Positions 50,693 through 61,599 of a stretch of DNA of 64,000 nucleotides are shown here, piece by piece (the first letter of the stretch is position 1; each line of letters begins with the position of its first letter). This stretch comes from Oegoconia quadripuncta (Eukaryota; Arthropoda; Insecta; Lepidoptera; Autostichidae): contig OX438744.1 of NCBI GenBank assembly GCA_949316235.1, positions 36,824,778 to 36,888,777 of the forward strand. Direction: 5' to 3'. The notes under the pieces are model-generated. The model did not search any database, was not told the DNA's origin, and was given only the letters and a program-made list of their open reading frames with translations. The position numbers were made by a program, and so were the translations under genes.

Positions 50693-51689
50693 ATATACAT
50701 TTTTTTTATATAGACTAAATACATTTACCCTTCCTTTGCATCGCGTAGTCTGGCAAAAATTAAACGAGGTGTCTATTCACAAAAATTTTCTATAACTACT
50801 CAATATTTATGGTAATTGCTCTTCATTTGATTTGAGATCCCGTAAGTACAAACCAATCATCCTAAAAGTATCACATGGGCTAAAGTGTTACCTCCAAAAA
50901 TTTTTACTTTTCTTATTTTCCTTACCTTTTTATTATTTTAATGAAGTGTTTACGTTTTATTTTCCTTTATAAAAAGAAAAAAAAAATCCAAATAGAAAAA
51001 AAATCGAATAAAAATTGTCTTAGCCGGATTCCAAAACCGTGTCTTTTCGAAAGACGTTACCCAAGCACTCGTGTCGCTTGCCACTAGACCACGATATCAA
51101 TTAGCAGAGCTGACGAAATTTTGGTTTGAGTGTTGATATTGTATGAATACTTTCTAATAGATGGTGCTAGAGTGCTTCGGTCCATACGGTCCATATAATA
51201 CTTTTAGGGAGATTCGACTGTACCTATTCCCCGACCAGCTCTGTGATATTGTCTGATAAATGAAATCGGATATCGTGCTGTCTCCCATCCATCACTGATG
51301 GTAATCCATACCCAACCTTCTCTACAGATTCTACTTCTTTGCCTATCATAAAAACCGAGCCCCAGTTTGACGGCTGAAATCCTTTCATGGAGCAAAGCCG
51401 TCGCGGTCCGTCATCGCCCCCCTCCACCCCCTTTCGCGAACGCTTCATTTATTCGCATTAATATAACTTGACTCGTGATAAATTGCTACGAAGCCCGTCC
51501 CGGTTTCTTAGACCAATTTCCTTACACAGGGTGTTGTTTTGAGGGGCGGTATATGTACGTACGCATTTTCATCATCATCATAGAAATTGATCATTTATTT
51601 ATTTATTTATTTATTTTTACACTTTATTGTACACACACACAAAGAAATGGTCATTAACAAATATTTTAGAAAAATGTACAAATAGAAAA
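50693..51689. other. no gene recognised
   Basis: 51200-51450 is of balanced composition with overlapping short minus-strand frames and no domain. 51515-51560 contains 'TTACACAGGGTGTTGTTTTG', a possible MITE end. 51592-51620 is (TTTA)n. Confidence 0.35.
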
Positions 51690-51850
51690 AAGATCATCAT
51701 CATATTAGCCAAAGAACGTCCGCTGCTGAATATAAGCGTCTCCAATAGATTTCAACCGGTTATAAGCGGTTGCAAGCGGCTTGCAACCAGTGACTTTCCG
51801 CGACCTTCATCAAGTTCCATCCACCTTGTGAGTGGACGACCTACTTCGCT
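51690..51850 (-). pseudogene. LINE 3' fragment (second LINE type)
   Basis: 'GATCATCATCATATTAGCCA', 'CTGCTGAATATAAGCGTCTC', 'CGACCTTCATCAAGTTCCAT' and 'CACCTTGTGAGTGGACGACC' correspond to the inverted 3' ends at 10275 and 23690. Confidence 0.6.
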
Positions 51851-51914
51851 TACAATCTGCAGTTCACACTATCGTTTAGAGAAAGGTTTTTTATATATAA
51901 TATAATTAGTAATC

Positions 51915-52194
51915 GACGACCTGTTTGGGGTAGTGGTTAGAAATTCTGCTGCGATACCAAAAGGTCGCGGGTTCGAATCCCGCTAGGGGCATATGTTTGT
52001 ATGATGAATACAGACATGTGTTTCCGAGTTATGGATGTTTTCATTTATATGTGTATTTATTTACAAAAAAAAGTATTTGTGTAGTTTAACAACCATCTGG
52101 TATCTATAATACAAGCCTAGTTGCTTAGTGTGGAACTAGATGGCGCTGTGTGTATGTGCAAAAATATTTATTATTATTATTATTTATTATAATA
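51915..52194 (+). mobile_element. tRNA-derived SINE family B, full length
   Basis: Head 'GACGACCTGTTTGGGGTAGT', B box in 'CGGGTTCGAATCCCGCTAGG', body and end 'GGAACTAGATGGCGCTGTGT', tail of ATT repeats. This is the best family B copy in the window. Confidence 0.9.
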
Positions 52195-52202
52195 GTTTAT
52201 TT

Positions 52203-52240
52203 CAGATTCATGCGGACGAAGTCGCGGGCGGGAAGCTAGT
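52203..52240 (+). repeat. family D right-end fragment
   Basis: 'GGACGAAGTCGCGGGCGGGA' then AGCTAGT. Confidence 0.6.
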
Positions 52241-52339
52241 GCTTATTAAATGACAAAACTAAGTTCTTTCGTATTTCGAAATTTTCATCACTGATTTCAA
52301 ATTCGATTTGACAACACTACTTTGGTAGGACCTCAATAA

Positions 52340-53000
52340 TACATACATACATAACGTCACGACCTTTATCCCAAATAGGGTGGTCAGAGATATCCCAAAC
52401 ATTAGCGTTTGTGTGTTCCAAACACTTAAACCATTTATTTCCACACACCGAAAGAAAAACAAAAACCACACCAACATACAAGAAATCAAAACAGAGGTGA
52501 CTAAAGCCTGTATCCCACAAACCGCTCTCGAGACTGAGATGGCCACAAGCTGACGCTTGAGAATCTGTTGCATATTAAAACAGTATCAAAAAAACAAAAA
52601 AAGACAAAAAAGAAAACTATAATATCGAGACCGAGACGCGATCCCAATCTCAAGATCGATCCATCAACACGGCTCTATGACTAACTAGGTACTACAATGA
52701 GTGCGTGTGTGGGGGTCAGTCTCAGTAAACACTGAGTAGGTAACATAAATTGCTCAGCACTGGTTTTCAGCCTGCCCTCTGATTAAGATCTTAGTGCTTG
52801 AACAACATCCACGGTTCACCTTACGAAGTGTGCAGAAATACACGTGACAGGGTCATCCCTGTCACGTGGGCTCATGCCCATGGCCGTTAAATCCCATGTT
52901 TTTGTAGGCAAGTCCCTTGCTCGCTTTTTACGACACCCACTGGAAGATACGGTCTATTCTTTTTTCGTGTCGAAACCACCCAGCACCAGTGTGCGAACTG
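52340..53000 (-). repeat. family E in two parts
   Basis: 52345-52432 ('GTCACGACCTTTATCCCAAA', 'CATTAGCGTTTGTGTGTTCC') and 52790-52985 ('GCTTGAACAACATCCACGGT', 'AGTCCCTTGCTCGCTTTTTA') are adjacent in other copies. The intervening roughly 355 bp is not family E and is unassigned. A local palindrome (52841-52868, 'CACGTGACAGGG', TCAT, inverse) duplicates the family's single CACGTG site. Confidence 0.65.
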
Positions 53001-53187
53001 TAAGTTTTGTCTCGTTTTTAACTTTACCATCGCGTTCGCGTTTACGAAAAAAGTCCCTATGAAAAAAATCGTTTTGCAAACTATCCGCTAGAGGCGCTGC
53101 ACATTTCTCCATACAAATCTTCTCGTAAACGTGAAGGCGGTAGTAAAACTTACACTCCGCCCTCTGACTTCAATAATTTAATGTAAT

Positions 53188-53500
53188 ATTTTTTTTGTGC
53201 ACAACGGGTTGGCACCTCAATCACACCTGATGTTAAGTGAAGATGAGGTCGAAGGTGGAAACGTACTGACCCGCAAACCCCAACACATTTGGAGGACTGG
53301 CTATCTTATCTCTGACAACCGGAACACAACAATGCTATTAACATTGCTGCTTGGCGGCAGATTTAGATAAGATGGTGGTAGCTAGCCAAGCGGACATTTA
53401 TACCACCAACCAAATCGAGTACTTAAACATGTACCGATCGATCGAACCCGCGACCTCCGAATCGTAAACCCAATGCTGTTTACATTAAGCCACGGAGGCG
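53188..53500 (-). mobile_element. tRNA-derived SINE family A, near full length
   Basis: T-run, 'CCTGATGTTAAGTGAAGATG', body, degenerate B-box region 'GATCGATCGAACCCGCGACC' and head 'CATTAAGCCACGGAGGCG'. Small internal deletions (for example the missing 'AAATGCCC'). Confidence 0.85.
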
Positions 53501-53860
53501 TTTAAAATAATAATAATATTGAGTTACTGCAACATGCTGTATAAAATTTTCTTACTTGAGTAATTAACGATGAAGGAGGTCTTTTCTAACAAAAAACCCT
53601 CGCGCTGAGACCTACGTCTCTGACAGACACACACGCATACATTCAAATACCCCAGTCGCAGTAAGTACTTGTAAGTACAGTTCGGCAAGTAAATGATTGG
53701 TTTGGAAATTATGATAGCTTTAATTACTATATTAAAGATATACAAAAAAAACTAGGTACGTACTATAGAAAGTACTTCTACACTAAACAAATATGTGAAG
53801 TACGTAGGTACAAAAAATTATATAAAAAAAAATCCGAAACCCACACCTAGAATGTAAATT

Positions 53861-53935
53861 CTTCACCCTTCACCGTCTAGAACAAATAAATAAAATATTT
53901 ACTTATTTATTTGTTCTAGACGGTGAAGGGTGAAG
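53861..53935. repeat. perfect 33-bp inverted repeat
   Basis: 'CTTCACCCTTCACCGTCTAG' continues into 'AACAAATAAATAA', then the 9-base spacer AATATTTAC, then the exact inverse. No counterpart elsewhere in the window. Confidence 0.95.
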
Positions 53936-54239
53936 ATAATAAAGTAAAACGAGGACTCATTAAACCGGTCATTCTTTCCCGTGACTTTTCCTCTACGTTG
54001 TCATTGGCAGAATTTATTGTGTCAATATGGCACGATAACAAAGGCCAAAAAAAAATTCTCAACATAAAATTGTTTTCAATCAATCAATCAATCAAATACT
54101 CTGCATTTACAATTGCATTACAATTGCATAAGTAACAAAAGCTACGTGAAGAATACAGCGTACATTATTAATCGCACAAAAAGGCGGCCTTATTTTCAAT
54201 TTCTTGTTTTCAATGTTTAGTTCCATAGATAGGTAAGTA
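53936..54239. other. no gene recognised
   Basis: AT-rich. Contains (ATCA)n at 54078-54095. Confidence 0.35.
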
Positions 54240-54460
54240 TTTATTTTATTATTTAACACTTTATTGCATATATAAGTATACAAACATACATTAAACAAAC
54301 ATAGGACAGAAATTACAATACACAAAAGGCGAGCTTATCTTTCTTCCAGCAAACCCTCGGAAGGAAAAATGAAATTAAAGTATTTTATTGCAGACAAAGA
54401 GCGATACTTACAAATATAGAACAAAACATTAACATCACTGTCATAGGAACACAATTGACA
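54240..54460 (-). repeat. LINE 3' end, inverted
   Basis: 'AACACTTTATTGCATATATA', 'CGAGCTTATCTTTCTTCCAG' and 'AAGTATTTTATTGCAGAC' have the polyadenylation-signal layout of inverted LINE tails. Related wording ('AGTTAAGCTCGCCTTTGTAC') is at 58815. Confidence 0.5.
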
Positions 54461-54540
54461 AAAGATAAAACATTGAGATTTATAGCAATAATGGTTTGAA
54501 TATAGGATTATTTTATAAGACAAAATTTTATAAGACAAAT

Positions 54541-54720
54541 TTATAATCCGACTTCCCCAGAAAGGACGGTAATGTTTCTAGAGTGTATGTATGTATGTCC
54601 ATATGTATATTTGGCGCATCCTATAGCCTGAACGGCTTGACCGATTTCGAAGTGCATGGTGTCGTTAGACTCGTCTTGATACAAGGGTTTGTGGTAAAAA
54701 AAACCAATATGGCGGCCGCA
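54541..54720 (+). repeat. family M-like repeat
   Basis: 'CCGACTTCCCCAGAAAGGAC' then 'GGTAATGTTTCTAGAGTGTA', 'GAACGGCTTGACCGATTTCG' and 'ACCAATATGGCGGCCGCAAA'. A diverged copy is at 25735. Confidence 0.5.
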
Positions 54721-55162
54721 AAATAAATATGTTGGTTTTTAAATACTTGTAAATGTGGTCACACACTCGATAATCTTACTTAAAAATGATGAAAAGAAAA
54801 AATAACAATTATATTTGCGTACGAAAAAATTATATTAAATTTATTTCAATTTTCTTTATTTTATTGCAAACTAGTAACTAGTTGTCCACATTCAATATGG
54901 CGGACATCTCATCCCATAAGTAATGTTCTAACTGTACTTGGTATCTACCGTCAATCTAGGTTTTCGTATTCATTGATTAAATCTCAGATTTTGATAAACC
55001 CATTCCAACAGAGTGCTACTCAAACCGACCCTTTTTTACCGACTTCAAAAAGAGAAGCTTCGATGTGTATGTTTTTTTATTAAGTTATATTTAATTCTTA
55101 TTTATATTTTAGTTCAAAACTAATATTGTTTTGTTTTTTCATGTTGTTGTGGCGTTCCTAAC
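54721..55162. other. no gene; family I start
   Basis: 55033-55075 ('TTACCGACTTCAAAAAGAGA') is a family I 5' piece. Confidence 0.4.
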
Positions 55163-55235
55163 AGATAGATAGATAGATAGATAGATAAAGCGTTTATTTG
55201 CATATTACAGAAACACATACAAAAATATTCAACCG
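55163..55235 (-). repeat. GATA microsatellite joined to a LINE tail (second copy)
   Basis: (GATA)6 then 'AAGCGTTTATTTGCATATTA', identical to 10766 onward for about 50 bp. Confidence 0.75.
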
Positions 55236-55349
55236 CAATCTCCTTATTCTTATATCTGCGACAAAAATTGATCGATTTTTGATAATTTTTATTTGATATC
55301 TTGTTTTAATTTGATTTAGTCATAAAGAAACTGATATCTCTCGGTGACC

Positions 55350-55487
55350 CCTTTTTTTCTATGCACATGGGTTGGTACTTAACCTCAATCACACCTGATG
55401 TTAAGTGAAGATGAGGTCGAAGGTGGAAGCGTACTGACCCGGAAAACCCATCCTAATTGGGGAACTGGCTATCTTATTTTTGACAAT
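55350..55487 (-). mobile_element. SINE family A, 3' part
   Basis: 'ATGCACATGGGTTGGTACTT', 'CACCTGATGTTAAGTGAAGA', 'GGTGGAAGCGTACTGACCCG' and 'GGGGAACTGGCTATCTTA'. Confidence 0.8.
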
Positions 55488-55489
55488 TA

Positions 55490-56555
55490 TACATATTTAC
55501 TATGCTTACTCCCTATTTTCTTGTGAGGTCCTGTGTGCCTCACGTAATTCTTAGCGTACTCTTACACTCTTATAAGTGAGAATAATAATTAGAAGTAAGC
55601 CTCCCTCCGGTCGGAGGGCAGGGGGGAGGTTCGTTAGCGGGCCCTAATGCCGGCAGACATTAATCATTCCTTTCATAAAGAGTGGGGCTCCGTAGATAAA
55701 TAAGTGTAGTATGTGTTTTCTTAGGGTACCCTTCTTGAGGAGAGGAGAGGTAAATGTGGATATACCCTCATTATACAATATGTAACAAAATTAAGCAGTT
55801 TGTTTATAATCCATTTCAACTATTTTTGTAAACTAATGTACATCAAAGACAATTGTCACATAAGTTGATAGTAAGTGAGTAATCATTTATTCACTTCACA
55901 AGTTGAAATCGGTACATTTAAAACAAATACAATACATTTCCATACTTTTCCAGTTATAGTGGTTGGGGGGTTTGAAAATCAGTATTTCTGCCGAATCCCT
56001 TTCTTTTCATCACAATTGTATAACTTTTAATACTGTTACTGTAATGTTTGTATTCGGTGTGGTGAATAATACGTTTTTAATTATTTATTTATAGATTAGG
56101 AATTTGGCTCAATCAATTTTGGGTAAACCTGGATCAATAGCGGCCAGATTATTATATAATATGTTTGAATCTTCTCATCAGTGAATCTTCGTCAGGGTAG
56201 GATGGGACTGTCATGTCTAGGAGCACTCGAGTCCCTAAATTAAATAAAGTTAAAAAAAAAAAGATTAGGAACTTGTGTAGTCTGATTTCTGAACTAGGAA
56301 AATATCCTGTATACCAGGTTACCAGGACTCTTAACCTCCAGAAGGGATGTATAATGAATGATACAAGGCAATAAACCTCACGCTATTCACGATGAATACT
56401 GTTCAGATCACAAGCTCGCAATTATTACTAACCCTATGAGATAATTTTTTACGTACTAACAACACTGACTTCGAAAAAGACTGTATTTTGTTATTACAAA
56501 CGATTACTTAGTGGGGGTACGTGTGAGCATTCTGGTTAACGGTATTAAATCCACA
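55490..56555. other. no gene recognised
   Basis: 55600-55660 is GC-richer ('CCTCCCTCCGGTCGGAGGGC'), forming a short palindrome. The rest is AT-rich and unrecognised. Confidence 0.35.
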
Positions 56556-56559
56556 CTTA

Positions 56560-56735
56560 TATAAATGCGAAAGTGACTCTGTCTGTCTATTTGTTACCTT
56601 TTCACGATTGAACTTTTGAACCGATCGTAATGAACCTTTGGTAGGGATGTAGCCTGGGACCTGGAGGAGACTCTAATAAAGAATCGTCCTATTGCAATTC
56701 TACGCGGATGAACCTGCGGGCGAAAAGCTAGTGTA
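56560..56735 (+). repeat. family D-like element, divergent subfamily
   Basis: 'TTATATAAATGCGAAAGTGA', 'TTTTGAACCGATCGTAATGA', 'GCCTGGGACCTGGAGGAGAC' and 'GCGGGCGAAAAGCTAGTGTA'. The ends resemble D but the interior differs. 60895 is closer to this type. Confidence 0.6.
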
Positions 56736-57304
56736 TTTTATGTCATAAAAACATGCCATTTCACTCTAGTGAATTGCTTGGTTTGAGGCTAGATAATACT
56801 GTCCAAAATATCTATTTATTTTATAATGCATGAATTCGCCCTAGACATCATCTCATCATTAGACACTCGGAATTAGGTTGGTTTTAAGAATAAATAAAAA
56901 AAAATACTTGGCTTATCCACAATAATTCCAACCCCCTTTCCTCAACGTACAAGGCGGCGGCGCTGCCACATAATTATTCATCTTAAATTGCACGTGTATG
57001 TGTGTGTGGGTGTGTGTATGTACCTCTGTGACTCGGCGCATGTGTGGAGCTCAAATTACGTCTGAAGAAAGCTCTCGGAAGGAAAATTTATAAATTTATT
57101 AAGATTTGTGCTGAAGAGTTATGGAATTTAATTATGGAGTCCCCTCCTCCCGGCTTCTTATGTGAGCTACTTATATGTACTTGTATGATGTATAAGGTAA
57201 TGTTTTTGTTAACAGCATTATAGGCATCTAGAACGTAATGAGCTTATTAAGGTCTATATTCTGGATGTTCCAGTGTTAAACATAAATATAGTCCATATTT
57301 GATG
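56736..57304. other. no gene; SINE tail remnant
   Basis: 56775-56830 ('TGGTTTGAGGCTAGATAATA') is a family B' tail. 56990-57020 is a short TG tract. Confidence 0.4.
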
Positions 57305-57500
57305 TTTTTAACCCCCGACGAAAGTTGACTGGAGTTATCTGTTTGACAGTATAGTGTGTGTATCCAGTTTTTGTCCGTATTTATCTCAGTAATACGTGGT
57401 CCGATTTGAGCGCGATTTTTTATATTAAAGACTAAATAGGACAGGTTCTTAGCTATGCTTGATGAAAATTGAATATGCCGTATCGAAATCGGTTTAGCTT
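57305..57500 (+). repeat. family M repeat
   Basis: 'TTTAACCCCCGACGAAAGTT', 'ATCCAGTTTTTGTCCGTATT' and 'CAGTAATACGTGGTCCGATT'. Shares its order with 39045. Confidence 0.55.
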
Positions 57501-57749
57501 TTAATGCAGTTTATTGGTCTGTTATATCATCTTAAACATAGTCTTTCGAGGGTTTCCTATTTTTTTTATGTTTAAAATGAAACTCGTAGCCAGTATGCAG
57601 GATTTTTGTTTTTCAATAAATTTAAAGATACTATAAAACAGAACTTTCTTAAGAAAGCATTTATAAAATATCAGATTATTTAGATGATAAACATTCATGG
57701 ACATAACCAGCTCGTTCGCATAACCAGGCTATTTCACAATTATTAATGA

Positions 57750-57795
57750 TTTTTTTTTATGCACAACGGTTTGGTACATGACCTCACTCAATCAA
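57750..57795 (-). mobile_element. SINE family A tail fragment
   Basis: 'TTTATGCACAACGGTTTGGT' then ACATGACCTCACTCAAT. Confidence 0.65.
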
Positions 57796-57829
57796 TGAAA
57801 TATTATTGTGCCTTTTTGTAATATAAAAA

Positions 57830-57945
57830 CCCTTTTTTTAAAGAGTAACTCTTTTGAGTTTCTTGCTTTAAAAATCTAAAATCTGACTATATTAAGTGTA
57901 CCCTGTATACCTACAAAATATATTTGATTTGATTTGATTCATGGC
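57830..57945 (+). repeat. LINE end fragment (L2/CR1-like)
   Basis: 'AAGAGTAACTCTTTTGAGTT' to 'ATATTTGATTTGATTTGATT', similar to 13560-13735 with the middle deleted. Confidence 0.55.
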
Positions 57946-57966
57946 TAAGAACCACGGATGCCATAT

Positions 57967-58180
57967 TTGGTGGAACGGACTTCCGGCAGCGGTATTCCCG
58001 AACGAGTACGACATTGGAACCTTCAAGAAACGAGCCTACACCTTCCTCAAAGGCCGGCAACGCATCTGTGACCCTTTTGGTGTTGCGGGTGTCCATGGGC
58101 GGCGGTTATTACTTTCCATCAGGTGACCCGCATGCTCGTTTGCCGCCCTCTCATATAAAAAAAAAAAGAAAAAAAAAAGA
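57967..58180 (+). pseudogene. young LINE, 3' end with poly(A) (copy 3 of 3)
   Basis: 'GGTGGAACGGACTTCCGGCA' to 'TCGTTTGCCGCCCTCTCATA' plus A-run. Over about 190 bp I count two differences from the copy at 48408 ('GGCGGTTATTACTTTCC' versus 'GGCGGTGATTGCTTTCC'). Confidence 0.85.
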
Positions 58181-58273
58181 TATTTAGCTTTTAACACAAT
58201 TGGTATAGTTTATCTATGGATGGTATAATCGCTTGTTATCTCGGGGGTTTTAAAAATTTTCAATTTATAGTTA

Positions 58274-58498
58274 TTGAAAATATTGTCACAAGGACTTAGA
58301 TTTCAAATGTCAAAAACGGGACTCGAAGCAAAATTTGTTACAGTAAATGAAAAAGCAATAATTTTAAAACAACATAGAAACATCGGTCTCCCACATAATT
58401 TTATTCCTTTTGGGGTTGAGATTCTTGGTCCTAATGGTCTCTCACTTGATAATGAGCCGGCATTCGCTCAAAGAATGCATTGCCATCCAGCTACGTAA
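58274..58498 (+). pseudogene. possible retroelement ORF fragment
   Basis: A 74-residue frame with 'NIGLPHNFIPFGVEILGPNG', a phrase that resembles a conserved stretch of some arthropod retroelement polyproteins ('FVPFGVETxG'). The rest is not recognisable. It may be chance. Confidence 0.3.
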
Positions 58499-58841
58499 TG
58501 CATCTAGCATCATGAGCACGCTTCCACTTGGGTCGAACATATGTCACCTTCTAAACCAATTGATGAGGTGATACAAGGAATTTAGTTATTCCTGTCATTT
58601 ATTATTATAATGTTTTTTAAAATTGGCAGTGAATTAAAATTGACATAATTTGTATTGCTAAATTATTGTAACTTCATTTTAACGTGATTAGGTTAGGTTA
58701 GGTCTTCCCATGAGTGTTGTGATTGTGAGTGATTTAAAGAAAAAAATTTATACGCTATCAATGAGTGTAGAAACATACAAAAAAGAAACAAGATTTGCTG
58801 GTAGAAAACTCTATCGGAGTTAAGCTCGCCTTTGTACATTT

Positions 58842-59118
58842 TGTGTTCGATCCCCAGCGGGGTACATATTTAGTACTCGGTTTGGTTGGTGGTAGGGCAT
58901 TTTAAAATGTCCGCCTGGCTAGCTACCACCATCTTATCTAAATCTGCCTCCAAACAGCAATATTAAAAGCATTGTTGTGTTCCGGTTGTCAGAGATAAGA
59001 TAGCCAGTTCCCCAAATATTTGGGTGTCCGGGTCAGCACGCTTCCACCATTGGTCTCATCTTCACTTAACATCAGGTGTGATTGAGGTCAAGTGCTCACC
59101 CGATGTCCATAAAAAAAA
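58842..59118 (+). mobile_element. tRNA-derived SINE family A, 5'-truncated
   Basis: Starts within the B box ('GTTCGATCCCCAGCGGGGTA'), full body, end 'GTGTGATTGAGGTCAAGTGC' and an A-run. The A-box part of the head is missing. Confidence 0.85.
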
Positions 59119-59954
59119 TTGCAGTAAGCCAGGTTTAACAGTTACTCTGCGTGATGCCTACTGAAGGTCTTTGAAAAAGGACGACATATTGTTTCTTAAA
59201 TTAATATTCTAACTTTATTATGTTTTATTACAAAACAATGTAAGGAAGGTTCTGTACCTACCATCATTAAAAATTATAATTCAGAAACATTTTAGTTACT
59301 TAGTATAGCTAAGTCTTGTGTGGGAGAAAGAAGCGTTGCTAACCCTAAAACGTTCACGATGCGATATTTAAATAAATGTTAATACAATGTTTGTGTTGGC
59401 CCCAAAAACTTAGCTACACCCACCGAGCTATATTTCTTCATTCCCCCACCGAACCCCGCCCAATGGGGGGAAACTCCACATTTTAATTAAATCTCTCAAC
59501 CAAACACGGGTAAGTAAAAGGTGCCTTGGAATTTTCTTTGTGCTCCGTCAGGTGTTAGTGGAAATTTTCGCCCCCTTTAGAGTCAGGATAGACAAGCGAC
59601 TGTCGCAGATGTCGCTGTTGCTTTGTGGTTCTTGGAGTCAACAAGATCTACCTGACTCTCTTCATCATCAGCCTACCTTAGTCCACCAGCTTGGACATAG
59701 ATATGTCTCCATATAACTCTTCCAGTTACTATCTTGCTTTGACCGTCGCATCGTCTCCAGGTGGTCGCTAGAAAACGTTCTGCGATAAATGTAGCTCCAG
59801 AAAATCCTTGTGCAACTAAACATAAATTTCATCCATCTATACATACAAGGTAAGTGTGTTAAAAGTTAAATATTTTCGAAACGGCTGAACCAATTTTCAT
59901 CTAACATGTCTAAGAACCTTTCATTTAGTTTCATCTGAAATATTGGGTCTTTAC
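59119..59954. other. no gene; C-rich patch and LINE piece
   Basis: 59440-59600 is balanced and C-rich ('CCCCCACCGAACCCCGCCCA'), not repetitive here. 59655-59700 ('CAGCCTACCTTAGTCCACCA') resembles an inverted LINE end. Confidence 0.4.
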
Positions 59955-60197
59955 CAATGAAATTGGAGTTATTTTTCTTCGTTAATCATATATGTACCAA
60001 TTCCTGCGATTTTCAATGCTATATCCAAATTTGTTTTTTATTTGGAAAATGGAATATTATTACAAGGTTTCACATGAAATTTTTTTTTAATTTCTGGGCT
60101 AAATCACATATTAAAAAAACATTGAACAGAGCTCTTTTCATGTGCTTCTAATAATCATTAGTTAGATCCGCTGAAACTTTTATAAAGCGGTTACTTT
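59955..60197 (+). repeat. repeat shared with 36903-37098
   Basis: 'ATATGTACCAATTCCTGCGA', 'GAGCTCTTTTCATGTGCTTC' and 'GCTGAAACTTTTATAAAGCG' are the inverse of the segment nested in the SINE at 36.7 kb. Upstream 'CGAAACGGCTGAACCAATTT' is like family D. Confidence 0.7.
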
Positions 60198-60894
60198 TAA
60201 AAATTAACGCTGCCTATACTTAATTTAATGATATCCGATAATACACACAAAGTTTAGCTATATTTGGATTTGCCGTTCCCAATAAAAAATCAAAAATGTT
60301 CGAATGGAGAAAACAGTCTTAATGAAATTCTTCATACAAAACGCCAATTTATAGGTAAGGACCTAATATAAAAGAAACCGCACTCAAATGGGACCACGCA
60401 TACATATTCGGACAAATACATAACACTCGTCTCGTCACCTTTCATTTTGTTTTTGTATAATGGCACGGGTTCCAGTATCGCCATCCTTTAAAGCAGCTAA
60501 GCAACGACTTGAATACACAGGCGAAATGATGTGAATGGAACAGTCTTTTGTGAAGACTACGTGTATACGTACTTCTGATTTATGTTTATAAACGACACGC
60601 GGTAGCTACCTACTGCTGCTCCTTTGTTTTGAGGATCTCAGAGTCTATAGAAAAAAAGAGATGCAGCTAGAAACCTGCATAGTTTGATACCTATCATCAA
60701 AAATCATACTTCATCGTTTCTTTGTCTTTCAGGTCGACGGACAACTTTTCATCACTTTTCACTTTTTTTTATAATCGTGAATACTGGAACATAACCGCCA
60801 TTAAAGCGATTTAGGTTTTATTTATAATTAGCATTAAGGCATTTTGTGTGCAGATCAGAGCAATATATTTGATTTAAAATTATCCAATAAGCCT
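60198..60894. other. no gene recognised
   Basis: AT-rich with nothing recognised. Confidence 0.35.
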
Positions 60895-61090
60895 ATAAGC
60901 CCTCTAAATGCGAAAGTCTCTCATCCTGTCTGCGGCTTGCACGCCGAAAACTGCTGAACCGATTGTATTTTGGCAGATGAGTTAGCCTGGGCCCTGGAGA
61001 ACATAGGCTGCTTTTTAACTTACTTCCAAAAAGAAGGAAGTGGAGTCTGCGATAATGTAATTTCACGCGGGCGGACAAACACTGAGTCTT
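60895..61090 (+). repeat. family D-like element, divergent subfamily
   Basis: 'AAATGCGAAAGTCTCTCATC', 'GAAAACTGCTGAACCGATTG', 'AGCCTGGGCCCTGGAGAACA' and 'TTTCACGCGGGCGGACAA', related to 56560. Confidence 0.6.
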
Positions 61091-61599
61091 CAATCTGCAA
61101 ATATGCGGCATCAATAGTAAAACTTAAAGGAATGAGGACAGCCAACAATCTAATGAGATTTATTTATACGGTGATCTATTACTCGATCGCTAAAGTTTGC
61201 ACTTGATATTCCTGATCAAATATCAACTGCAAATAGTAAGGCAAGCTGGGCTTTTGGGCTTATATGAAGGAACCGCCACTGCTACATACAACGCCGTCAA
61301 TCATCGGTCGTCGTCGGGGTTTATAAATAGTCTATTTCAACAGTGCGTACGACTTTCAGTCGCAGCCCTAGTCTTCGGTGTATGTCGACCGAGCGGTGCC
61401 TTCTGCCTAAGGGGCTTCCCTCAAAAGCTACAGGGTTGAAAATGTTGAAATACTCAAAGCAATACCTACAACTTAGTGTTTCTACTTAACTAAGTATTAA
61501 TTACTTTATTATTATATTTCAAGGCAAGAGTGACGATTCACATTGGCGTGTTGGTGCCCACGATGATATAATGGAGCGAATATTGCGTATTGCAGAAGA
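61091..61599. other. no gene recognised
   Basis: 61250-61440 has balanced composition. The 80-residue frame at 61197-61439 shows no recognised domain. Confidence 0.35.
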
